Positions 28,152 through 36,814 of a stretch of DNA of 39,968 nt are shown piece by piece (the first letter of the stretch is position 1; every line of letters starts with the position of its first letter). The DNA lies in the IMG/VR virus record IMGVR_UViG_3300022665_000771, positions 1 to 39,968 of that record; one strand, 5' to 3'. Position numbers and translations under genes: made by a program. This stretch comes from a virus. The notes under the pieces are model-generated. The model saw nothing but the letters and a program-made list of their open reading frames with translations. It was not told the origin of the DNA and made no database searches.

Positions 28152-28568
28152 ATGGCCATAAATATCACCCGACTCGCAGCGCTTGCTAAAAGGCTGATCG
28201 ATGAGAACGGCCGCCCCATCACCCTGCAGGCGAGCAGCACGACTCCAATCGATCCCCTGAAGCCCTGGCGGGGACAAACTGGCATAGCAACCGAAAACAC
28301 ACCGGACCAATCAGTGACTGCCACGGGCGTGTTCCTCAACCAGGCGGACGAAGATAACTTCGGGCACGTAGAGCGAGACACCGACGAGACACTATTGAAG
28401 CGCGGCCAACAGCGGGTTCTGGTTGCCTTCACCGACCTCGTCCCAAGCACCGATGTTTCTCAGTTTGACATTCTTTTGGATGGCACATCGAAATGGCGGA
28501 TCGTGAGTGCGAATATCCTGCAGCCCGGGACTGTTGGTGTTCTCTATGATTTCGCAGTGGAGCAGTAA
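28152..28568 (+). CDS. Probable head-tail joining (stopper) protein
   Basis: A 138-residue protein with a helical N terminus (ARLAKRLIDENGRPITL) and beta strands later (TDETLLKRGQQRVLVAFTDL, DILLDGTSKWRIVSANILQPGTVGVLYDFAVEQ). The final part (WRIVSVxxLxPGxxxVLY) is characteristic of small phage head closure proteins. Its place between connector and tail terminator supports this role. Confidence 0.7.
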   Translation: MAINITRLAALAKRLIDENGRPITLQASSTTPIDPLKPWRGQTGIATENTPDQSVTATGVFLNQADEDNFGHVERDTDETLLKRGQQRVLVAFTDLVPSTDVSQFDILLDGTSKWRIVSANILQPGTVGVLYDFAVEQ

Positions 28569-29021
28569 ATGGCACTCACCATCACAGAAGCAGTAAATGA
28601 GATCATGGATGTGATTTTCACAGCCTGGACAGCCACCGTCGCCCCACTGGGATACGAGACCTTGCTATATGAAGACAACACGCAGCCTCGGCCGGAGGAT
28701 GTGGACATCAACGGGGATGTGCCGAATTGGGGCCGCGCCTCCGTCCAGCACCTAGACGGGTTCCAACCCACCCTGACCAGTGACACCGGCACCCGCCGCT
28801 TCCGCCGCTTGGGCCAGGTCACCGTGGAGATTTACAGCCGCCAGGGAAAAGGCCGATCGACCTCGGACATAGCTTCGCAGGCTATTTTGGATTCGATGGA
28901 GGGGAAAACCACCCCAGGTGACGTGATTTTCCGCCGTGTCCGCCTCATAGAGCTGGGCCAAACGGGCCCCTGGTTCCGGGTCAACGTGTTGGCCTCGTTT
29001 GAGTACGACGAGGTTAAATAG
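28569..29021 (+). CDS. Probable tail terminator/completion protein
   Basis: A 150-residue protein with an N-terminal helix (TITEAVNEIMDVIFTAW), the DNTQPRPEDV segment, VQHLDGFQPTLTSDTGTRRFRRLGQVTVEIYSRQGKGRSTSDIASQAILDSMEG, and a C-terminal FRVNVLASFEYDEVK strand. This layout fits tail terminator proteins (lambda gpU-like/DUF4128 type) that cap the tail tube. Start abuts the previous stop. Confidence 0.75.
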   Translation: MALTITEAVNEIMDVIFTAWTATVAPLGYETLLYEDNTQPRPEDVDINGDVPNWGRASVQHLDGFQPTLTSDTGTRRFRRLGQVTVEIYSRQGKGRSTSDIASQAILDSMEGKTTPGDVIFRRVRLIELGQTGPWFRVNVLASFEYDEVK

Positions 29022-29029
29022 ACACCCCC

Positions 29030-29059
29030 TGGACAACAGCAACGCAGACGGTGTAGAAT
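29030..29059 (+). promoter_or_regulatory. Sigma-70-like promoter for tail tube gene
   Basis: TGGACA (29030-29035), 18-bp spacer, TAGAAT (29054-29059), 45 bases before the tail tube start. Same -35 and spacer as the promoter at 22451-22480. Confidence 0.55.
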
Positions 29060-29103
29060 AGGTCACATCGGACTTTACCTCACCCTCTCGGGAGCAAAGG
29101 ATT

Positions 29104-30636
29104 ATGGCAGCAGTAGCAGGAAAAATTGACAGCAATTCGACCAATCTTCGGATTGCAGAGGAAGAGACCTTTGGCGTGCTTCCCTCCACACCGGTTTGGG
29201 AGCAATTCGAACCCAATACCTACGGCGATTTCGGCGGCGACATCTCTCGAGTTGCGCGCCGACCAATCAATGACTCGCGCCAGCTCAAGAAGGGTGTTGT
29301 CACGGACCTGGATGCTGGTGGCGGATTCAATACGGACTTTACCCAGAACAACTTGCAGAACGTTCTTCAGGGGCTGTTCTTCGCCGATCTGCGGCGCAAG
29401 GGCGAAGAGATTGTGACCTCGGTCGATGTGGATCTTGCCAACCCCGATGAGTACCGGGTCGCCGCGACCGCAGGCTTCAAGGTCGATGATCTGATACAGG
29501 GGCAGAATTTCACCAATGCCGCCAACAACGCCGTGAATGTGGTCACTATCATTGTGGCAGACACCTCGGTTGAGGTTGCCGATGGGCAACTTGTTGATGA
29601 GGCTTCCCCGCCGGCCAATGCTCAGATCGTTGTGGTTGGCGTGCAGGGCGCAGCTGGCGACATTGATGTCGATGCTTCGGGCGCGCTTCCTGTTCTCACC
29701 TCCACCTTGCTGGACTTCACCACGCTCGGCCTTATCCAAGGCGAATGGTTCTTCATTGGAGGCGACCTGGCTTCGGAGCGATACTCCGATTCAAATAACA
29801 ACGGCTTTGCTCGTATTCGAACGATCGCCGCCAACGCATTGACGCTCGATAAGACCGACGCCACGATGGTGACGGAAGCTTCTACCACCGAAACGATCAG
29901 GCTCTTCTTCGGCCGCGTCCTGCGCAATGAGCAGGCCGCTTTGCAAGTCTGCCGATCCTACCAGCCGGAACGAACGCTGGGCGACTCGGGCACAGGCACG
30001 CAGTCAGAATATTTGCCGGGCTCCATTTTCGATGAGATGGTTCTGAACATTCCCTCGGCCGATAAGCTGAACGCCGATCTGACCTTCGTCTCGAAAGACC
30101 ACGAAACGCGTAACGGTACGCTCGGAGTGAAGAGTGGAACCAGACCCGCCCTTGCAAGTGGTTCTGCGGTCAATACCAGTAGCGATTTTTCCCGCATCCG
30201 AATGGCTGTGGTAAGCAATACTGATGCTGCGCCTACGGGACTGGCCTTGTTCCTGCAGGACCTAACGCTCACGGTCGCCAATAACTCGGAGCCCAACAAG
30301 GCTATCGCTACTCTCGGCGCGTTCGCCATAACCGCCGGCGCATTCGAAGTAACCGGATCTGTTGAAGCATACTTCTATGACATTGCTGCGATAGAAGCAG
30401 TCCGAGCCAACAGCGATGTCACGATCGATCTAGCTGTTGTTGCTAGTAACACCGGATTCGTCTTCGACATCCCCTTACTCGGACTGGGCGATGGTAGGCT
30501 GAACGTGGAAATAGACACCGCTGTCATCTTACCCCTAAACATTGAAGCTGGCGACGCCTCTGATGCGATTTCCGGCTTGGACTACACGGCAATGTTTGTC
30601 TTCTTCGACTTCTTGCCGAACCTAGCCGACGTATAA
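29104..30636 (+). CDS. Tail tube protein
   Basis: The 510-residue protein starts with the tail tube signature (RIAEEETFGVLPSTPVWEQFEPNTYGDFGGDISRVARRPINDSRQLKKGVVTDLDAGGGFNTDFTQNNLQNVLQGLFF) seen in phage tube proteins of the PF18906-like group. It continues through a beta-rich body and ends with a conserved-looking ENIEAGDASDAISGLDYTAMFVFFDF-like terminus. Five hundred residues is long for a tube protein, suggesting an extra surface domain in the middle (about 120-270). It has its own promoter. It stacks to form the DNA conduit. Confidence 0.85.
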   Translation: MAAVAGKIDSNSTNLRIAEEETFGVLPSTPVWEQFEPNTYGDFGGDISRVARRPINDSRQLKKGVVTDLDAGGGFNTDFTQNNLQNVLQGLFFADLRRKGEEIVTSVDVDLANPDEYRVAATAGFKVDDLIQGQNFTNAANNAVNVVTIIVADTSVEVADGQLVDEASPPANAQIVVVGVQGAAGDIDVDASGALPVLTSTLLDFTTLGLIQGEWFFIGGDLASERYSDSNNNGFARIRTIAANALTLDKTDATMVTEASTTETIRLFFGRVLRNEQAALQVCRSYQPERTLGDSGTGTQSEYLPGSIFDEMVLNIPSADKLNADLTFVSKDHETRNGTLGVKSGTRPALASGSAVNTSSDFSRIRMAVVSNTDAAPTGLALFLQDLTLTVANNSEPNKAIATLGAFAITAGAFEVTGSVEAYFYDIAAIEAVRANSDVTIDLAVVASNTGFVFDIPLLGLGDGRLNVEIDTAVILPLNIEAGDASDAISGLDYTAMFVFFDFLPNLADV

Positions 30637-30657
30637 ACAGAACCAAGGAGAAACACA

Positions 30658-31092
30658 ATGAGCCTTTATGGAGACTTCAAAACAGACGAAGATCTGGAAC
30701 GTGCAGGAGTACTGATTCAGTATGGAGAAACCACTCGGATTCGCTTGGCACGCTCCGGCGGAGCTAACAAGAAATTCAAGAAAGTCCTGGAATCCGTGTC
30801 AAAGAACTATCGCCGACAGATCGATACCAACACACTAGGTACGGACAAGCAGCTAGAGTTGCTCGGTGAGGCAATGGCTAGATCTACCATCATGAGTTGG
30901 GAAACTCTGGTGGAGGACGAATGGGTAATTGGAATCGAGAAACCTGAAGGCGAGGGCGTGCTTGCGGTCACTCCAGAAAACATCATGCAGACGTTCAAGA
31001 ATCTGCCGGATCTTCTCACCCAGCTGTCCGAAGATTCCGGGAAGGCTGCGATTTACCAGGCTGCGGAGCTGGAGGAAGACGCAAAAAACTGA
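30658..31092 (+). CDS. Tail assembly chaperone, gpG-like
   Basis: The 144-residue product follows the tail tube gene and precedes the tape measure, the place of gpG-like chaperones. It has the typical N-terminal strand (VLIQYGETTRIRLARSGGANKKFKKVLESV) and an acidic C terminus (ELEEDAKN). The last codons contain the slippery heptamer A AAA AAC, so some ribosomes shift and make the longer gpGT-like fusion. Shine-Dalgarno AAGGAGAA upstream. Confidence 0.85.
   Translation: MSLYGDFKTDEDLERAGVLIQYGETTRIRLARSGGANKKFKKVLESVSKNYRRQIDTNTLGTDKQLELLGEAMARSTIMSWETLVEDEWVIGIEKPEGEGVLAVTPENIMQTFKNLPDLLTQLSEDSGKAAIYQAAELEEDAKN
31083..31089 (+). promoter_or_regulatory. Programmed -1 frameshift site A AAA AAC
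   Basis: In the zero frame GCA AAA AAC TGA, the heptamer X XXY YYZ is A AAA AAC. It lies directly before the stop codon. A -1 shift continues into CTG ATT GGG..., the frame of the downstream ORF. Confidence 0.85.
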
Positions 31093-31421
31093 TTGGGGTT
31101 TTGCTCTACACACTGGAGCAAGGCCCGCGAGAAAAGAAGATACTGCAGGACTGTTACCGCCAGAAAAGACCTATTCCCTCTGCCATACAGAACGCGCCCG
31201 TACTTTTTTTAGGGTTGGAGCTTTATTATGACGCGTTTTTTGACCTGCAGTCTTGTCGATCAGTTGGAATGGCAGAAGGTCCAATTTCCTGGATCTCCAT
31301 CTACGACTACGCCGCGCGGAATCAGTTCTCCGAAGGCCAGCACGACGATCTGCACTATTTCATCTCCCGCATGGACGCGGCTTATCTAAAGCACCGCGAG
31401 AAAGAGAGCAAAAAGAGGTAG
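31089..31421 (+). CDS. Tail assembly chaperone extension, gpT-like (-1 frame)
   Basis: This frame has no ATG at its beginning and is entered by -1 frameshift from 30658-31092, giving a fusion of about 254 residues. The extension begins LIGVLLYTLEQGPREKKILQDCYRQKRP and includes WISIYDYAARNQFSEGQHDDLHYFISRMDAAYLKHRE, a pattern of phage tail chaperone T-domains that bind the tape measure or tail tube. A standalone start from TTG 31101 is possible but less likely. Confidence 0.8.
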   Translation: MIGVLLYTLEQGPREKKILQDCYRQKRPIPSAIQNAPVLFLGLELYYDAFFDLQSCRSVGMAEGPISWISIYDYAARNQFSEGQHDDLHYFISRMDAAYLKHREKESKKR

Positions 31422-31426
31422 AAGTA

Positions 31427-31891
31427 GTGCACCCAATCAGCATAGAGCAAGCTCCTGGAACATTCGCCCGCATCGCTAAGGCAGTGCAGCGCGGAGCCCG
31501 GAACGTCTTCAGCGTGGCTGTAGTGACCACAGGAGATGGCCTGATCGAAGGCACCCCAGTGGACGAGGGCACTGCCCGCTCCAACTGGATTGGTTCTGTC
31601 GGTGTTCCTAGCCGGTCCCCCATCTCGGCCTACGCCCCCGGCACTCGCCTGGGCAGGACTGAGCGAGCCAATGCCACAGCGGCCAAGGATCAGATTCGTT
31701 CAACCCTCAGCATTCGCCGCCCGGGACAGCCTTTCTTCATAACAAACGTGGTAGACTATATCGAGGATTTAGCTGCAGGAAAGTCTAAGCAGAGTGCTGC
31801 AGGGTTTGATCGCCGTGCGGTAGACCGAGGAGTGCAGGCCGCCGAAAAAGCGGCTCCGAAACTGATCGAAGCTGAACTCAGGAAATTGTAA
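31427..31891 (+). CDS. HK97 gp10-like neck/completion protein
   Basis: GTG start at 31427 with AGAGG 8 bases upstream. The 154-residue product carries the gp10-like pattern: helix FARIAKAVQRGARNVFSVAVVTTGDGLI, then TPVDEGTARSNWIGSVG, PFFITNVVDYIEDLAAGKSKQSAAGFDRRAVDRGV. In most phages this type of protein lies with the connectors before the tail tube; here it lies between the chaperone and the tape measure. It should act in head-tail joining or tail completion. Confidence 0.7.
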   Translation: MHPISIEQAPGTFARIAKAVQRGARNVFSVAVVTTGDGLIEGTPVDEGTARSNWIGSVGVPSRSPISAYAPGTRLGRTERANATAAKDQIRSTLSIRRPGQPFFITNVVDYIEDLAAGKSKQSAAGFDRRAVDRGVQAAEKAAPKLIEAELRKL

Positions 31892-34162
31892 ATGGCCACG
31901 CAAGTCATCCAGATCGTCGTTGTTGAAAAAGGCAGCGCACAGGCAGGCCAGCGAATTGGCGACGTGGGAAAGAAGGCCGCTCAGGCCAATGCCGGGCTGA
32001 CCCTGTTCAAACGCACGCTTGGCTTGATTGGTGGCGCGGTCATCATTCGCGGCTTGATTGGCATCAGTGATGCTTTCATCGGATTGCGCAACCGCTTGCG
32101 GACAGTCACCGCAACCGTTGCCCAGACCAATGTGGTTCTCGAAGAGCTGTTCGCGATTTCGAACCGATCCAGAGCGGACTTCGAAGCGACGGCTGAAACT
32201 TTCGCCAGGTTGGCAGCATCTGCCAGAACCCTTGGGTTTAATCAGAAGGATCTGCTCAGCGTCACCGAGAGCTTGAACCAAGCAATCGTACTGTCTGGTG
32301 CGACGGCACGAGAAGCACAGACCGCATTGATCCAATTGTCACAGGCATTCGCCCGTGGCGTGTTGCGCGGCGATGAGCTGCGTTCCGTCTTGGAACAGTT
32401 GCCGGCCGTCGCGGACGTTATCGCCAAGCAAATGGGAGTCACCCGTTTCGAACTGGCGCGCTTGGGTGAGCAAGGAAAGATTACGGCTACCATAATCGTT
32501 GAGGCCTTCATCGCGGCCAGAGAAGAATTGGGCGAGAAGTTCGGCCGCACGGTTCCTACTATTGGTCAAGCATTCACTGTGTTTCGCAACCGTCTAGTTG
32601 AGACGGTTGGAGCCATCAACGATGCGACCGGAGCCTCCGAAGGTTTAGCTAATGGTATCATCACAATGGGTGCCAACTTGGACATACTAGTTCGTGCGGT
32701 TGCCGCACTGGCCATTGTGATCACTGTGTCGTTGGTGCAGAACGCATTCGGCGCTTTGCTGAGAGCGATGATTGCTCTCAATGTTGCGTTCCTAGCAAAT
32801 CCTTTTGCTGTTGCTGCATCTGCCGCTGTAGTTTTTGCAGCCGTATTGATTTCCGTGAGTGACAAGATCTTTGTCACCAGCGATGGACTGACCACATTAC
32901 AGGATGTTGGTGTGGTTGTGTTCGGCCATCTCACTGACGCAGTAAAGTTCACCTTTGAATCGTTCAGGCTCTTTTTTAATCTGGTCGGTCGCGCAGCTGA
33001 CTTTGTCTTCGGCCCCTACATCAGAGCCCTAAAGAGCATCACTGGAACGACGGGATCTTTCATCGACCTGCTGGCCCGCATTCCCATACTGGGACGCGCC
33101 ATCGGTGCCGGCCGCGCTGTTTTGGAGAGCGCAAAGACACGCGCGGAACTGCGAGAGCAGCGCAAGGCACTCCGGGCTATTGAAGACGAAGAGGCACGAC
33201 GGCAGCTGACACAGGCCGACCCGGCCGCCGTTCGCGTCACGGCGCAGGAGGAGCGCTTCGCGGAGGAGATTCGCCGACTAGAGGCGACGGGAAAAGCTTT
33301 GCTTTTAGTTGGCTCGGCCCGTGAGCGTGAAAACGCTTTCATTAAAGTCTCCAACAAATTCAAAGGAGAACTCACAGGGCCCCAAGAAATACTATTACGT
33401 CAAACAATTAAGCAGAATCAGCAATTGGCAGTTGAGGGTGCCCTGCTCGAAGAGATCATAGGCAAGACAGTTGAATTCACCGATACAATGCGGGCCCTAA
33501 ACGCAGTGTTCAAGAGAGGTGACATTACCATAGATCAATTCAATAAGAAGCTACGGGAATTAGAGCTGGGCAAACTCGAAGATCGCACAGACTTCGGCGC
33601 TGGCATTGATCGCGCATTGATAGACCTTCGGGAGAAGTTCAACGATGTTGCAACGCAAGCAGAGAACGCTTTCACCAATGCCTTCCAGGGCATGGAGGAT
33701 GCGCTGACCGAATTCATAGCGACAGGCAAACTTAGTTTCAGCGATCTCGTTGACAGCATCACGGCGGACATATCTAGGATCGCTGTCCAACAGGCCTTAC
33801 TCAAGCCCTTGACCAATTTCCTATTCCCCGCGGGTGAGGGTGGGGCCGGCGGATTCCTCTCTGGTCTGTTTGGCAGTGGTAGCAGCAGCGCTGGCGGAGA
33901 AAATCTCCCCGTTGCTAAACACGGCGCGGACTTTACAGTGCGCGGCAGCGGGGGAACCGACAGCCAAGTGGTGGCCTTCAGGGCAACTCCCGGCGAGCGC
34001 GTGATGGTACAAACTCCCAGCGGAGAAGGTGGGGGCGGACCAGCCATCAACATCACCATGAACATCAACACTCCTGACGCCGAGAGCTTCGGCCGCAGCC
34101 AGGGGCAACTGATCAGCCGCGCAATGGTATCCGCAGAGCGCGCTCGGCAGAGGAATACATAA
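31892..34162 (+). CDS. Tail tape measure protein
   Basis: The 756-residue protein has the tape measure core near residues 135-185 (LIQLSQAFARGVLRGDELRSVLEQLPAVADVIAKQMGV). Hydrophobic segments lie at about 260-330, followed by a long charged helical stretch. The C-terminal lambda-like domain (DALTEFIATGKLSFSDLVDSITADISRIAVQQALLKPLTNFLF) comes before a Gly/Ser-rich end. At about 1.5 angstrom per residue the tail would be near 110 nm. It ends in ERARQRNT, shared with a small zinc protein at 14331. Start abuts the previous stop. Confidence 0.9.
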   Translation: MATQVIQIVVVEKGSAQAGQRIGDVGKKAAQANAGLTLFKRTLGLIGGAVIIRGLIGISDAFIGLRNRLRTVTATVAQTNVVLEELFAISNRSRADFEATAETFARLAASARTLGFNQKDLLSVTESLNQAIVLSGATAREAQTALIQLSQAFARGVLRGDELRSVLEQLPAVADVIAKQMGVTRFELARLGEQGKITATIIVEAFIAAREELGEKFGRTVPTIGQAFTVFRNRLVETVGAINDATGASEGLANGIITMGANLDILVRAVAALAIVITVSLVQNAFGALLRAMIALNVAFLANPFAVAASAAVVFAAVLISVSDKIFVTSDGLTTLQDVGVVVFGHLTDAVKFTFESFRLFFNLVGRAADFVFGPYIRALKSITGTTGSFIDLLARIPILGRAIGAGRAVLESAKTRAELREQRKALRAIEDEEARRQLTQADPAAVRVTAQEERFAEEIRRLEATGKALLLVGSARERENAFIKVSNKFKGELTGPQEILLRQTIKQNQQLAVEGALLEEIIGKTVEFTDTMRALNAVFKRGDITIDQFNKKLRELELGKLEDRTDFGAGIDRALIDLREKFNDVATQAENAFTNAFQGMEDALTEFIATGKLSFSDLVDSITADISRIAVQQALLKPLTNFLFPAGEGGAGGFLSGLFGSGSSSAGGENLPVAKHGADFTVRGSGGTDSQVVAFRATPGERVMVQTPSGEGGGGPAINITMNINTPDAESFGRSQGQLISRAMVSAERARQRNT

Positions 34163-34792
34163 TTGGCTTTCAACGATGTACAGCTTCCAACCTCAGTCGA
34201 GCGTGGCGCCACTGGTGGTCCTCGCTTCAACACGACCGTGATCACTCTGAGCAGCGGCTTCGAGAAGCGCAACATCAACTGGGAGAAGGTCCGCGGAGCC
34301 TGGGACATCGGCTACGGGATCCAGAAAAAGGAAGACTTCAGTGTTGTCCTAGATTTCTTCTACGCCCGTCAGGGTAAGGCGAACAGCTTCCGATTCAAAG
34401 ATTGGTCCGACTTCCAAATTGGAGACACTACCGATGACACATCTCGCCAGTCGATCGGGACTGGTGACGGATCGGATACCACCTTCCAGATCATCAAGAA
34501 ATATATAAGTGGTTCGATCACGTACAATCGGGATATTACCAAGATCGTTTCTGGCACGCTGCGCGTGTGGGTAAACAACATCGAAGTTTTCTCTCCGGCC
34601 GCTTGGAGCGTGGATCTGCTCACCGGCATCATCACCTTCGTTGTAGCGCCTCCGCTCGGACAAGACATCCAAGTAATCACTGAGTTCGACGTGGCCGTTA
34701 GGTTCGACACGGACGGTTTGGACGTGAACGTTCGAACATTCGACGCTGGCGCAATCCCTAATCTGCCTGTCTTAGAAGTACGAGGCGAGTAG
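34163..34792 (+). CDS. DUF2460 distal tail protein (GTA type), TTG start
   Basis: TTG start at 34163 directly after the tape measure stop. The 209-residue protein is a clear DUF2460 member: RFNTTVITLSSGFEKRNINW, RGAWDIGYGIQ, DFFYARQGKANSFRFKDWSDF, then a beta-rich second half. In the Rhodobacter gene transfer agent the homologue is the distal tail ring. It is the first of a GTA-like tip module. Confidence 0.88.
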   Translation: MAFNDVQLPTSVERGATGGPRFNTTVITLSSGFEKRNINWEKVRGAWDIGYGIQKKEDFSVVLDFFYARQGKANSFRFKDWSDFQIGDTTDDTSRQSIGTGDGSDTTFQIIKKYISGSITYNRDITKIVSGTLRVWVNNIEVFSPAAWSVDLLTGIITFVVAPPLGQDIQVITEFDVAVRFDTDGLDVNVRTFDAGAIPNLPVLEVRGE

Positions 34793-36399
34793 TGAAGACC
34801 ACCAGTGCAGCACTCCGAAACCACCTAGACCAGATTGTCACGACGCTCGCCACGATTTGGCGCATCACACGACAGGATGGGGTGGAGTTCTTTTTCACCG
34901 ATCACGATGTAGATATCGTGTTCGAAACAAATACCTATATCGCAAGCTCTGGCTATACTCGCTCCGCCGTGCAGAACGACTCCAGCATGAGCGTGGACAA
35001 TCTCGATGTGGTCGGCGTCTTTGACGATGACAGCATCACCGAGTCCGACATGGAGGCCGGCCTGTTCGACTTCGCGGTGATACGCATCAGCCTAGTGAAT
35101 TGGGCCGACCTGACTCAAGGGGAGATGAAGATCCGCAAGGGCAACTTTGGAGAGATCACCACCACCATCCAGGGCACGTTCCGCACCGAGCTGCGTGGGC
35201 TGACACAGCCACTTGTCCAGAACATCTTGGAAGTCTACTCACCGGAATGCCGTGTCGACCTGGGCGACCCCAAGTGCGCCATTCCGATCCTGCCTCCCGT
35301 GTTGCAGCGCAGTACCGCGGTCACAGTAGGGCAGTTTTTCCGAGTGGCCACCACGTCGAACGAGTTTTCTGTCAACCAAGCCATCGTCAATCGCAGTTTC
35401 GAACAGGACACGACGGGCAACGATGTCAGCTCCATTACCGGTTGGACGATACTCAACGGCGGCTGGGACATTCATGACTCGACCAACCTCGGACTATCTC
35501 CCGATGATGGGTTGCTATACTTGGAGGGGGGAACCTCCGATGGGGAGATTTTCCAGGATATCCCCATCACCAACTTGCTGCCGGACGTAACGGTCGTGGA
35601 ATCTGGACTGCTACAAGTCGATTTCATCATGCGCCGCGCGAACAGTGCTCAGGATGATGAAGGGCGAGTGATCCTAGAGTACCGAGACATCAACGGAAAT
35701 GTCCTCTCAACCCCATTCGATACGGGCTTTGAGACAATAACGCCCGAAGACGTTTGGGTGACCCGCAGCTTGGCGGCAAACGTTGCTCCTTCGAACACGC
35801 GAATCATACGCATTCGACTGCTCCACCAGATCATCTTTGGTGCCCAGGGGAACAGCGCCTTCGATAACTCCTCCCTTAAATTAACGGTCACCGGCTCCGT
35901 CGATACCACAACACAGGCGCAATATGAGAATCGCGTCTATGAGGTTACGACCGCTGGTACGACTGCAGCCAGCCAGCCAGTCTATGATACAATTATTGGC
36001 AATACTACGACCGATGGCACGGCCGTTTTGACTACACTAGACGCATTCATGCGAAATGCCGAAATATCGCAAGTCACCGATCTGCGAAATATAGAGATCG
36101 TGGTGGCGGAGGCCCGAGCCGTGGATGACTGGTTCAATGGCGGAGGATTGACATTCGAGACCGGTCTCAGTACAGGCCAGACGGCCGAGATGAAGGACTG
36201 GGCCCAGGCCAATAGCCAGCTGCTGCTGTTCCTGCCTGCCGAATTCGCCCTGCAGGTCGGGCAGAAGATCCGGTTGTACGCCGGCTGCGATAAGCGGCTC
36301 CAGACCTGTATCGACAAATTCGATAATGTCCTGAACTTCCGAGGGGAGCCCTTCGTCCCAGGATCGGATGTATTGGTCCGCTACCCCGATGCGAGATAG
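34792..36399 (+). CDS. DUF2163 baseplate hub protein with inserted domain
   Basis: GTG start overlapping the previous stop (TAGTG). Residues 1-190 and 376-535 form the DUF2163 hub (TIWRITRQDGVEFFFTDHD; CRVDLGDPKC; YENRVYEVTTAG; FETGLSTGQTAEMKDW; GCDKRLQTCIDKFDNVLNFRGEPFVPG). Between them lies an insertion of about 175 residues (196-370) with a jelly-roll look: NRSFEQDTTGN...GWTILNGGW, LYLEGGTSDGEIFQDIP, DFIMRRA, ILEYRDINGNVL, ... SSLKLTV. Such galactose-binding-like folds bind sugars in other proteins. Typical DUF2163 proteins lack it, so this hub may help receptor recognition. Confidence 0.85.
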   Translation: MKTTSAALRNHLDQIVTTLATIWRITRQDGVEFFFTDHDVDIVFETNTYIASSGYTRSAVQNDSSMSVDNLDVVGVFDDDSITESDMEAGLFDFAVIRISLVNWADLTQGEMKIRKGNFGEITTTIQGTFRTELRGLTQPLVQNILEVYSPECRVDLGDPKCAIPILPPVLQRSTAVTVGQFFRVATTSNEFSVNQAIVNRSFEQDTTGNDVSSITGWTILNGGWDIHDSTNLGLSPDDGLLYLEGGTSDGEIFQDIPITNLLPDVTVVESGLLQVDFIMRRANSAQDDEGRVILEYRDINGNVLSTPFDTGFETITPEDVWVTRSLAANVAPSNTRIIRIRLLHQIIFGAQGNSAFDNSSLKLTVTGSVDTTTQAQYENRVYEVTTAGTTAASQPVYDTIIGNTTTDGTAVLTTLDAFMRNAEISQVTDLRNIEIVVAEARAVDDWFNGGGLTFETGLSTGQTAEMKDWAQANSQLLLFLPAEFALQVGQKIRLYAGCDKRLQTCIDKFDNVLNFRGEPFVPGSDVLVRYPDAR

Positions 36400-36814
36400 G
36401 ATCGTAGAAGCCGCCAGGCGGCGCCTAGGCGTTCGTTGGAAGCACCAGGGGCGCTCGGAGCAGTTCATGGATTGCGCCGGCCTGCTGAGCCTTGTGGGCC
36501 AGGAGCTGGCCCTTACGGACTATGACATAACCACCTACGACCGGGGCACCCATGGCTTCGACTTCATGCGCCACTTGAAGGCCGCGGGATTCCGCCGGAA
36601 AGGCCTTCAAGATCGTCAGATGGGCGATGTTTTGGTCTTCCGAGATGGCAATTCTCCCTGTCATGTGGCCATACTAAGCGATAAGCAAGGCGTCGAGCAC
36701 ATCATCCATTCCTCTGCCGCAATGCACGCCCGGAAGGTCGTAGAAGAGGAGTACGCCCATGAATGGTGCGATAAGGTGATCATGTGCTTGGCTTGGCCTG
36801 GCGTGGATAGCTAG
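36389..36814 (+). CDS. NlpC/P60-type tail peptidase
   Basis: Start at ATG 36389, 11 bases inside the previous gene. The 141-residue protein has the NlpC/P60 catalytic cysteine in MDCAGL (Cys29), the general base in CHVAIL (His92), and His107 (HIIHSSA) as likely third residue. It is the GTA-type cell-wall peptidase of the tail tip that helps open the host peptidoglycan during injection. Its stop overlaps the next GTG. Confidence 0.88.
   Translation: MRDRIVEAARRRLGVRWKHQGRSEQFMDCAGLLSLVGQELALTDYDITTYDRGTHGFDFMRHLKAAGFRRKGLQDRQMGDVLVFRDGNSPCHVAILSDKQGVEHIIHSSAAMHARKVVEEEYAHEWCDKVIMCLAWPGVDS

Noticed and set aside
36389-36814. NlpC/P60 gene as the phage endolysin
   Set aside because: It lies in the GTA-type tail tip order between two hub genes, which fits a tail-associated peptidase rather than a lysis enzyme. 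No holin or spanin is next to it.
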